From an uncultured Clostridia bacterium (lineage in GTDB: Bacteria > Bacillota > Clostridia > Christensenellales > Borkfalkiaceae), in NCBI GenBank assembly GCA_944367415.1, contig CALVWN010000039.1:1-32117 (forward strand): a DNA stretch of 32,117 nucleotides, written 5' to 3'. The notes beneath the pieces were generated by a model. The model searched no databases, had not been told where the DNA came from, and saw only the letters and a list, made by a program, of their open reading frames with translations. Shown here in pieces: positions 21,615 to 28,500 of the stretch; positions within the stretch are counted from its first letter, which is position 1; every line of letters begins with the position of its first letter. The translations under genes and the position numbers were made by a program.

Positions 21615-21999
21615 CTTCTTTTTGAGAAAGATTCTGAGAAAGGACGCATTCTCTCTCGCCAACGCCCGCAGAGCGATCGGCGGTAAGTTTTTCGCGTCGG
21701 AAGATCTTTCCGACATCTCTTGCGAATGCGGCATACGAATATTCCTTTGCCGCCCGCGGAATGAGCAAGAAGGAGCAGGATATGGCAAGACATTCCGCAT
21801 TGGAGCGGAATGCTTCCCGCAAGAGCCGCTTGATGCGGTTGCGTACGACGCTTTTTCCGTATTTCTTGCCCACACACACCGCGAACTTCGTCTCGTCGGA
21901 CGGCATCCAGACGATCGTCAGACTCTCCGCGTGCGCTCTCTTTCCGACCCGCAGGATTTTGGTAAAGTCTTTCTTTCTCTTGATCCGCAGGTATTTCAT
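21607..21999 (-). CDS. rnpA: Ribonuclease P protein component
   Basis: A 130-residue basic protein that assists the RNase P RNA in tRNA 5' processing. It starts MKYLRIKRKKDFTKILRVGKR and has the signature KKYGKSVVRNRIKRLLREAF (residues 45-64) with the RNR motif. The last 20 residues form an acidic extension not typical of the core. It begins 6 nt after rpmH and overlaps yidD by 8 nt, so rpmH, rnpA, yidD, yidC and jag are one operon. Length is close to the family's usual 110-130. Confidence 0.96.
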   Translation of the reverse strand: MKYLRIKRKKDFTKILRVGKRAHAESLTIVWMPSDETKFAVCVGKKYGKSVVRNRIKRLLREAFRSNAECLAISCSFLLIPRAAKEYSYAAFARDVGKIFRREKLTADRSAGVGERECVLSQNLSQKEDV

Positions 22000-22005
22000 G
22001 CAGCG

Positions 22006-22140
22006 TTATGCGGAAATGTGCTTTCTGCCCTTGTTTCTTCTTCTCTTGAGGGTGTTTCTTCCGCCCTGCGTCTTCATGCGCTGTCTGAAGCCGTGCACCT
22101 TGCTCTTCTGACGCTTCTTGGGCTGATACGTTCTCTTCAT
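22006..22140 (-). CDS. rpmH: Ribosomal protein bL34
   Basis: A 44-residue ribosomal protein of the large subunit. The sequence begins [18 protein letters not shown] and continues with [20 protein letters not shown] to RKHISA, the complete bL34 pattern at the family's usual length. AAGGAG stands six bases before the ATG. It is the first gene of the rnpA-yidD-yidC-jag operon and has a near-perfect promoter 63 bp upstream. In most Firmicutes rpmH is divergent from dnaA; here its upstream neighbour is dnaN on the same strand. Confidence 0.98.
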   Translation of the reverse strand: MKRTYQPKKRQKSKVHGFRQRMKTQGGRNTLKRRRNKGRKHISA

Positions 22141-22202
22141 GGTAACTCCTTATTTCTGCTTTTTTTGGATTTTTCTATTCTATTTATAATAGACTACGTT
22201 TG

Positions 22203-22231
22203 ATTATAAGAAATTTTCCCCGTTCCGTCAA
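22203..22231 (-). promoter_or_regulatory. Promoter of the rpmH operon
   Basis: On the minus strand TTGACG (22226-22231), 17 bp, TATAAT (22203-22208). Start near 22196. The -35 box ends 5 bp from the dnaN stop. Confidence 0.9.
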
Positions 22232-22235
22232 GCGA

Positions 22236-23333
22236 TTATGCGACGTTTCTCACGGGTAAAATGAGATACAGGCTGTCTTTTGTGTCGCGGTTCTGCAAAA
22301 TAAAGGGGGATACGGCGCCGTTGAAGGACATCACCACGTTCTCCTCGCCCAGCGCGTGCAGCGCGTCGAGCAGATATTTCGCATTCATCGAGATCGACAT
22401 CTCCACGCCCGTCATCTCCGCGCGCACGACCTCCGCCACGTTCCCGAAGTCGGAGACGGAGGAGACCTTGACGCTCTCCGTGCCGATCTCGAGGGTGACG
22501 AGATTGTTCTTGTCCCCGCGGATGAGGATGGCGGCGCGCTCCACGGAGGCGATCAGCTCCTCCTTGTTGAGCTTCACCGTCGTCGTAAAGGAGGAGGGGA
22601 CGACGTTCTCCTTGCGGATGAACTCTCCCTGATAGAGGCGGGAGACCACCGTCGTGCCCTCCGACTGCACCAGAAGCATCCCGCCCTGCGTGTAGAGCGT
22701 GATCTCCTCGTCCTCCTTCTCCAGCATCCTGGCGATCTCCGTCAGCGTGCGCGCCGGGCAGATGATGCTCTTCTCGCCGCTCTTGGACAGGATCTTCGCC
22801 GACGTGATCGCAAGGCGGTACCCGTCGAGCGCGGTCATTTCCAGTTTGTCGCCGAACTCCATGAGGCACCCCTTGAGCACGGGACGCGAATCGTCCTGCG
22901 CGCAGCAGAACGTCGTCTCGGCGATGATCTTTTTGAGATCCGCCTGCTGCATCGTGAACGAATTTTCCCCGACCGTGAAGTCGATTTTGGGAAATTCCTC
23001 CGCCGGCAGGCTCTGCATGAAGGTACCCGCGTCGCGGTATCTGATCTCGACGCCCTTCTCTCCCGTGGAGATGCTGATCTCCTCGTCCGAGAGTTTGCCG
23101 ATAAAGTCGGAGAACAGCTTTCCGGGCACGCACGTCTCGCCCTCTTCGAAGATCTCCGCCTTGACGCCCTTGCGGATGGAGAGTTCGCCGTCGGTGGCGA
23201 GCAGGGTGACCTCCTCGCCGAACGCCGAGAGCTTGATGCACTCCATGACGGGCGCGGTCGTTCTGACGGCGCACGCCTTGCTCACCTTGATGACAGCCTC
23301 CGAGAGGGAAAGCCCGTCGCACACAAATTTCAT
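22236..23333 (-). CDS. dnaN: DNA polymerase III beta subunit (sliding clamp)
   Basis: A 365-residue replication clamp, close to the usual 366-378. It begins MKFVCDGLSLSEAVIKVSKA, has TAPVMECIKLSAF and LLATDGELSIRKG in the first domain, and ends with the motif pair VVMSFNGAVSPFILQN and the YLILPVR C-terminal strand that binds client proteins. The ATG at 23333 was chosen because AAGGAGG precedes it by 6 bases; the open frame upstream runs through the origin repeats and is not coding. It is expressed from a promoter at 23452-23480 through the putative unwinding element. dnaA, its usual neighbour, is absent; rpmH follows after 95 nt. Confidence 0.97.
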   Translation of the reverse strand: MKFVCDGLSLSEAVIKVSKACAVRTTAPVMECIKLSAFGEEVTLLATDGELSIRKGVKAEIFEEGETCVPGKLFSDFIGKLSDEEISISTGEKGVEIRYRDAGTFMQSLPAEEFPKIDFTVGENSFTMQQADLKKIIAETTFCCAQDDSRPVLKGCLMEFGDKLEMTALDGYRLAITSAKILSKSGEKSIICPARTLTEIARMLEKEDEEITLYTQGGMLLVQSEGTTVVSRLYQGEFIRKENVVPSSFTTTVKLNKEELIASVERAAILIRGDKNNLVTLEIGTESVKVSSVSDFGNVAEVVRAEMTGVEMSISMNAKYLLDALHALGEENVVMSFNGAVSPFILQNRDTKDSLYLILPVRNVA

Positions 23334-23373
23334 CGCTTGCCTCCTTATGTAGGGGATATTAAAAGAAAATAGA

Positions 23374-23412
23374 TAATAGTAATAGTAATAGTGCCTGTGG
23401 AAATGTGGACAA
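23374..23412 (-). promoter_or_regulatory. oriC: Putative origin unwinding element: DnaA boxes plus DnaA-trios
   Basis: On the minus strand the order is TTGTCCACA (23404-23412, one mismatch to the DnaA box), a second weaker box TTTCCACAG, a short GC spacer, then CTATTACTATTACTATTA. Read on the complementary strand 3' to 5' this is GAT-AAT repeated three times, the DnaA-trio pattern known from the Bacillus subtilis basal unwinding system. AT-rich DNA (TCTATTTTCTTTTAATAT) follows. Position just upstream of dnaN is also the same as in Bacillus. This is the strongest oriC signal in the window. Confidence 0.8.
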
Positions 23413-23451
23413 GCCGTCGGCGCGGCGCGCCCGACCCGTCCGAATACCCAT

Positions 23452-23480
23452 ATTATAGCGAAAATAGGCGGAAATTTCAA
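23452..23480 (-). promoter_or_regulatory. Promoter of dnaN
   Basis: On the minus strand TTGAAA (23475-23480), 17 bp, TATAAT (23452-23457); start near 23445. Its leader would cover the DnaA-trio element, so initiation at the origin and dnaN transcription may interfere. Confidence 0.8.
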
Positions 23481-23513
23481 GCGATTTGGGCTATTTTTGC
23501 AAAAAGAGCGCGC

Positions 23514-23667
23514 TGTGGAAAACCCGCGAAAACGCTGTGGACAGGCTGTTCACAATTTGTGCAGAAAATCCCGCCTGTGGAGAAAAATTTTCCCCGATTT
23601 TCGCCGCGCAAAAAAAATCGGCGCGTCGCGGCAAAGTTATCCACACACTTATCAACAGTGTGGAAAA
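23514..23667. promoter_or_regulatory. oriC: DnaA-box cluster B (oriC)
   Basis: One perfect box TTATCCACA (23637-23645) and one-mismatch boxes TGTGGAAAA (23514-23522), TGTGGAGAA (23576-23584), TTATCAACA (23649-23657) and TGTGGAAAA (23659-23667), between the divergent dnaN and rsmG genes. With the trio element at 23374-23412 this forms a complete bacterial origin pattern. Gene direction changes here from minus to plus. Confidence 0.85.
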
Positions 23668-23693
23668 ACTTCCCCGTTCTTCTCGACAAACGG

Positions 23694-23722
23694 TTGAAAA
23701 CCCCGCAGCGGTATGGTATAAT
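23694..23722 (+). promoter_or_regulatory. Promoter of rsmG
   Basis: TTGAAA (23694-23699), 17 bp, TATAAT (23717-23722) with TGG before the -10 (extended -10). The expected start at about 23729 is the ATG itself. Confidence 0.8.
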
Positions 23723-23728
23723 GGTCGC

Positions 23729-24421
23729 ATGAGAGAAAAAACCCCCGATTTTCAGGTTTTGCGGCAGAAAATCGCCCGAAACGAGCAAAAATTTCAGACA
23801 TTTTACGAGCTGCTCCTTGCGGGCAACGCGGCGTTCAACCTAACTGCGATCACGGAACAAGAGGAAGTTTTCCACAAACACTTCCTCGATTCGCTCGCCG
23901 GCGAGGCATATTTGCCCGAAAACGCCCGCGTCGCGGAGGTCGGCTCGGGCGCGGGCTTCCCGTCCATCCCCCTCGCCATCGTGCGCGGCGACCTTTCGTT
24001 CACGCTCATCGAAAGCACCGGCAAGAAGTGCGAGTTCCTGCGCACCGTCGTCTCCCGCCTCGGGCTGAACGCGACCGTGCTGCAGATGCGCGCGGAGGAC
24101 GCCGGCCGCGACCCGCGCTATCGCGAACAGTTCGACGCCTGCATCGCGCGCGCCGTCGCGCCCCTCGTGCCGCTGTGCGAGTATTGCTTCCCGCTCATCC
24201 GCACGGGCGGCTGCTTCGTCGCGTGGAAGGGCAGCGAGGACGAGACCCCCTCGGCGCGCCATGCCGTGCAGCTGCTCGGCGGCAGCCGTCTTTGCTCGCT
24301 CGCCTACGAGCTTCCCGCCGGCTACGGCGCCCGCCGTCTCGTGCTCGCCGAAAAGACCTCCCCGACGCCCGCAAAGTACCCCCGCGGCAACGGCAGGGAA
24401 CGAAAAAACCCCATCGTATGA
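23729..24421 (+). CDS. rsmG: 16S rRNA (guanine-N7) methyltransferase RsmG (GidB)
   Basis: A 230-residue SAM-dependent methyltransferase acting on G527 (E. coli numbering) of 16S rRNA. Family markers are NLTAITEQEEVFHKHFLDSL near the start, the SAM-binding VAEVGSGAGFPSIPLAIVR (about residues 70-88), LIESTGKKCEFLRTV, IARAVAPLVPLCEY and GGCFVAWKG. Length is close to the usual 235-240. The first family-like codon is the ATG at 23729. It has no ribosome-binding site, and the -10 box ends only 6 bases before it, so the message is probably leaderless. It is the first plus-strand gene right of the origin, its usual neighbourhood in Firmicutes. The next gene starts 19 nt later. Confidence 0.95.
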   Translation: MREKTPDFQVLRQKIARNEQKFQTFYELLLAGNAAFNLTAITEQEEVFHKHFLDSLAGEAYLPENARVAEVGSGAGFPSIPLAIVRGDLSFTLIESTGKKCEFLRTVVSRLGLNATVLQMRAEDAGRDPRYREQFDACIARAVAPLVPLCEYCFPLIRTGGCFVAWKGSEDETPSARHAVQLLGGSRLCSLAYELPAGYGARRLVLAEKTSPTPAKYPRGNGRERKNPIV

Positions 24422-24440
24422 CGCAAAAGGAGACGATCGC

Positions 24441-24887
24441 ATGAAAACCTGCGCCCTCACCGGTCATCGCGGCCTTCCCGCCGACTTCGACAGAGCCGCC
24501 CTCGCCGCCGCGCTCGAGCGCCTCATTCAAGGCGGCTGCACCCGCTTTTTGTGCGGCATGGCGATGGGGTTCGACCTCACCGCCCTCGAGTGCCTCGTCG
24601 CGCTGCGCGAGCGATATGCCATCACCCTCGTCGCCTGTATTCCCCACGCAAGGCAGCCCGAGCGTTTCCCCGACGCCGAAAAGGCGCGCTACGCCCGCCT
24701 TCTGCCGCTGTGCGACGAGCAAGTCGTCCTCGGCGATCACTACACCGACGGCTGTATGCAGCGCCGCAACCGCTATATGGTCGACCGCGCCGACGTGGTG
24801 CTCGCCTATTGCCGCAAGAGATCGGGCGGCACCGCCTATACCGTCGGCTACGCAAAGCGCTGCGGCAAGCCCGTCATCTTTCTGTGA
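24441..24887 (+). CDS. YpsA-like SLOG (DUF1273) family protein
   Basis: A 148-residue protein with a Rossmann-like SLOG fold, the superfamily of DprA, LOG and YpsA, which bind nucleotides or their derivatives. It begins with the diagnostic strand CALTGHRGLP (residues 3-12). GGCTRFLCGMAMGFDLTALE, ITLVACIPHARQPERF, YTDGCMQRRNRYMVDRADVV and SGGTAYTVGYAKRCGKPVI are the remaining fingerprint regions. YpsA influences cell division in Bacillus, and other members may bind signalling nucleotides; no function can be fixed here. AAAAGGAG precedes the ATG. It is co-transcribed with rsmG (19 nt gap) and is followed 3 nt later by a DnaA box. Confidence 0.9.
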   Translation: MKTCALTGHRGLPADFDRAALAAALERLIQGGCTRFLCGMAMGFDLTALECLVALRERYAITLVACIPHARQPERFPDAEKARYARLLPLCDEQVVLGDHYTDGCMQRRNRYMVDRADVVLAYCRKRSGGTAYTVGYAKRCGKPVIFL

Positions 24888-24890
24888 AAT

Positions 24891-24995
24891 TGTGGATAAC
24901 TTTCCCGACAGACACAAAAAAAGGACGCGCGCGGTTCCACTTATTATAATATAATAGAAAAGTTATCCACATTCCCGCGCCCGCACTGTGGATAA
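24891..24995. promoter_or_regulatory. oriC: DnaA-box cluster C with AT-rich stretch
   Basis: Three perfect TTATCCACA boxes: 24891-24899 (minus), 24963-24971 (plus) and 24987-24995 (minus), around an AT-only stretch of about 17 bp (24941-24957, TTATTATAATATAATAG). Nothing codes here. It looks like a second origin subregion, one gene pair away from cluster B. Confidence 0.85.
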
Positions 24996-25084
24996 CTCGG
25001 CTGACGGCAGCCCGCCGATGCGCCGCCGATGTCAGCGGACGGCAGCCCGCGCCCGGCGCGCAACGCCATCCTCCGAAAAAAATT

Positions 25085-25127
25085 TGCAAAAATGCGCGCC
25101 TTCCCCGTCGCAACGGGGAAGGCGCGC
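25085..25127 (-). terminator. Minus-strand terminator-like hairpin right of cluster C
   Basis: Perfect 15 bp stem (25094-25108 with 25113-25127, 4-base loop CGCA) followed on the minus strand by ATTTTTG and further Ts. No minus-strand gene leads into it; it may shield the origin from transcription. Confidence 0.5.
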
Positions 25128-25224
25128 CCCGCACCGACGCAAGACCCGACACAAGATATTGTGTTTACACGTTTGAAGCATACATTTTGTGGAAATTTTA
25201 TGTGAAAACCGAAAAAAATTTTCA

Positions 25225-25262
25225 CGAAAATTGCCGCCCGCCGTTCGTTCGGCGGGCGGCAA
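25225..25262 (-). terminator. Second minus-strand terminator-like hairpin
   Basis: Perfect 13 bp stem TTGCCGCCCGCCG/CGGCGGGCGGCAA (25231-25262, 6-base loop) followed on the minus strand by TTTTCG. As with the previous hairpin no gene leads into it. The rest of 25128-25340 is AT-rich and without recognised features. Confidence 0.45.
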
Positions 25263-25342
25263 AAAGCGCCCGTCCAATATTTTCCAAGCGCGCATATAAA
25301 TACATTATATCGGATTTTTTCAAAAAAATTCTCGCAAAACGA

Positions 25343-25371
25343 TTGACAAGCCTTTTGAAATGTATTATAAT
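25343..25371 (+). promoter_or_regulatory. Promoter of the giant lipoprotein gene
   Basis: TTGACA (25343-25348), 17 bp, TATAAT (25366-25371), a full consensus promoter. Start near 25378, leaving a leader of about 160 nt with a stem-loop pairing the AAAAGGG region (about 25380) with the CCTCTTTT region (about 25422-25430). Confidence 0.9.
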
Positions 25372-25446
25372 CGTTCACACAAAAGGGTCGCCGTATACGC
25401 GGTCGTTTTTCGCGTGCGGCGCCTCTTTTGGGAGGATGAGAAGTCG

Positions 25447-25536
25447 ATGAAAGAGAATTCCCGTTGCGAAACGGTGGCTTTTTCGGAACAGATCGTACTT
25501 CAAACAAATTTTAGAACAATTAAAAGGAGAAAGTGA
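25447..25536 (+). CDS. Candidate leader peptide upstream of the giant lipoprotein
   Basis: A 29-codon open frame starting at the ATG at 25447, with GGGAGG upstream (long spacing of about 12). It ends with TGA at 25534-25536, two bases before the ATG of the large gene and overlapping its alternative GTG start. The peptide starts MKENSRCETVAF and ends RTIKRRK. The arrangement suggests translational coupling, but it could be chance. Confidence 0.3.
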   Translation: MKENSRCETVAFSEQIVLQTNFRTIKRRK

Positions 25537-25538
25537 GT

Positions 25539-28500
25539 ATGGTTCAGAGAATCAGGCATTTGGTTGCGAAAGTGCTGATGCTTCTTCTGGTCGTCTGTAT
25601 GGTGATCGGCGCCGCTTTTCTGTTCGCGGGCTGTTCTGAAGACACCAAGAGCGTGCAGTCTTTTGCAATCGAAAACGGGGAACTCATCGTCACGTATACG
25701 GACGGGACGACGGATAACCTCGGCAGCGTAGTCGGCTCCAACGGCACGCAGGGCGACCAAGGCCCTCAGGGCCCTCAGGGCCCCCAGGGCGAGCAAGGCG
25801 ACAAGGGCGACAAGGGTGACCAAGGCGATAAGGGCGACCCTGGCCGTGGTATCGTGAAAGTTGAGATCGTTGACGGCAACCTGATGGTTACCTATACCGA
25901 CAGCGAAACGCCCGTTAACGTCGGCAAAGTGGACGAGGCAGACGCGATCGGCGTCGCCGACATCACGACCGAGCTTGTCGATGGCAAGATCAACATCGTC
26001 ATTACATACACGGACGCATCGAAGGAACCCGTCAAAATTCCTGTCGAGAATCTTCTTCCTACCTGCGAGCATGAGTTCTATCAGATCACGCTTACGGAAG
26101 CGACCTGCCAGGAAGGCGGCGTTATCCTGAGCGTCTGCCAGAAGAACTGCGGCACGGCGAACATTGACTTCACCGAAGTCGATCCCGAAAACCACACCTA
26201 CGTCGATACGCTGACGATGCCCACCTGCGAGGCAGACGGCTTCATCACGCGTACCTGCACGGGCAAAGATTCCACCGTTACGGTCACGCTTAAAGAGATC
26301 GTTGCAGACGTTGCGGAGGACGGCGAGGGCATCTTCGCAGAGCTTCTTGCGGAAAACGAGATTACCGATCCCGCAACGCAGCTCAAGGCGCTTGGTCACG
26401 ATTACAAGTATACGTTTGTCGAGCCCGGCTGCGAGACGAACGGCTATATCACCTACGAATGCACACGCGACGAGGCGCATGCCGGCACCATCACGATGGA
26501 GCAGGTCAAGGCGGACTTCGATCTTGAGGAAGCAGACAGACAGTACACCACGATCCTTTCCGGTCTCGGCATCGATTCCGTCGAGGATATGATGGCAACC
26601 GGTCACTCCGGTAAAGAGAAAGCCGAGTGGGTCACCGTTGTCGATACCGGCGCAAACATCTGCGAGGACGGCGGACAGTACGTTCTTCTTTGCAGCAACT
26701 GCTACGACTATATGTACGACTCCGTGGACATTCCCGCGCTGGGTCACATCGTCACGGAAGAATGGAAGGTTCTCAAGGCTCCTACGCTCACGGAAACCGG
26801 TGTTCTCAGCGGTGCCTGCGCAGAGTGCGGTCTCTCCGCCGCAACCGTTGTGCTTCCCGCGCTGAACGACGAGGATTACGAAGTCACAACGAAGGAAGAG
26901 GCTTCCTGCGATAAGGAAGGTCTTGATGAGTACAAGATCACGTTCAACCAGGCGAGAGTAGATGCCGAAGAGGATGTCGAGCTTGTCTCCTTCACGTTCG
27001 AACAGGCAACGACCGCGCAGCATAAGCTCGGCACGACTTTGATGGATCTCAACAAGGTCTACAGCAAGCAGGAGCTTGAGTCTCTCAATGCAGCGAATAA
27101 GGGCGACAAGGAATATAATGTCGCCGGCGTTTCCGGTAACTATCCCGCAACCTGCCTCGATACAAGCGGCAGAGGCTTCTTCTACTGCTCCGAGTGCGAC
27201 AACCTGTTCATCGTCAGTGTCTCCGGCCCTCATACCTATACGGAGGAAGATATCATCGACGAGAAGGCTCCTTCCTGCTACGAAGAGGGTTACAAGACGT
27301 ATAAGTGCACCGTCTGCGGCAAGGATGAGACGATCACGATTCCCAAGACCGAGCACACCTACGGCGAGCCTGTTGTCACGCCCAATAGCGATGGAAACGG
27401 TGCTACCATTGTCTTCACCTGCTCCGTCTGCCCCGAGGGCACGGAAGGTCATACCTACACGATCAACGCGCTTACTTGGGAGAAGAGCGTTGATCCCGAG
27501 GAGACGTGGGATGCGACCTGCTCGAAGGAAGGCCAGACGACCTGGAACTACACCTACGAGAATAAAGATGGCGGCGAACCGATCGCGGATACTTACGTCG
27601 TGACGTATCCGAAGCTTCCTCACCACAGCAAGAACGGCGCGACCTACGTGGACGGTCAGGACAATAATGAGATCTACCAGGCATCGCAGATCGACGAAGT
27701 TTCCGGCAACTATCCTGCTGACTGCACCATCATCGGTCAAGGTATCATCCGTTGCGAGGATTGTAAGGAAGTCTTCATTGTTCAAGTCCAGGGCGATCAC
27801 AAGTACGGCGCAGGCGTCCTTACCAAGCCTACCTGCACGGAAGATGGCACCATCACCTACACCTGCACGGTCTGCGACGAAGACACCAATGGTCATACCA
27901 TGGTTGTCACGCAGGCAATCTATGCAGCGGCTACGGGCGCTGAGAAGGAAGCTTATGACGCGATCCTCAGCGCGGCAGGTCTTGACAGCCTCGAGGCACT
28001 CGGTCACACCTACAGCAGCGATCCTGTCATCGACATCGATAACGAGACGCTCAGCGGTACGATCACCTTCACCTGCGACGTCTGCGGGTTTGAGTATGTT
28101 GTGGAAGGCAAGAACTTCCAGAAGGATACTGGAAGGAGCAAGGCATCGACCTGTACCGTTCAGGGATTCGATCTCTACACTTACGAGTACGACCTGCCCA
28201 ACGACGGCGGTACGACGAGCGGCGAAATCGAAGTGCCTCTGCCGCTTGCAGCACACGTCAACAATCTGGGCACCGAATATGATCCGGACGAAGATTGGTA
28301 TTATGCGAGCAAGGTCGACAAGGAAGCACAGAACTTCCCTTCGAGCTGCCTCGAAATGGGCCAGGGCATCATCACCTGCAAGGGTTGCGGTACCGTCTTC
28401 ATTGTCGACGTCAAGGGCGACCACGACTTCGGCGAACAGGTCGATTGGATCACGGTCAACGCAACCTGCACGACGGCGGCTTATCAGTATAAGCACTGCC

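Noticed and set aside
23334-23480. N-terminal extension of dnaN
   Set aside because: It would translate the DnaA-trio repeats; AAGGAGG and the family's conserved start are at 23333.
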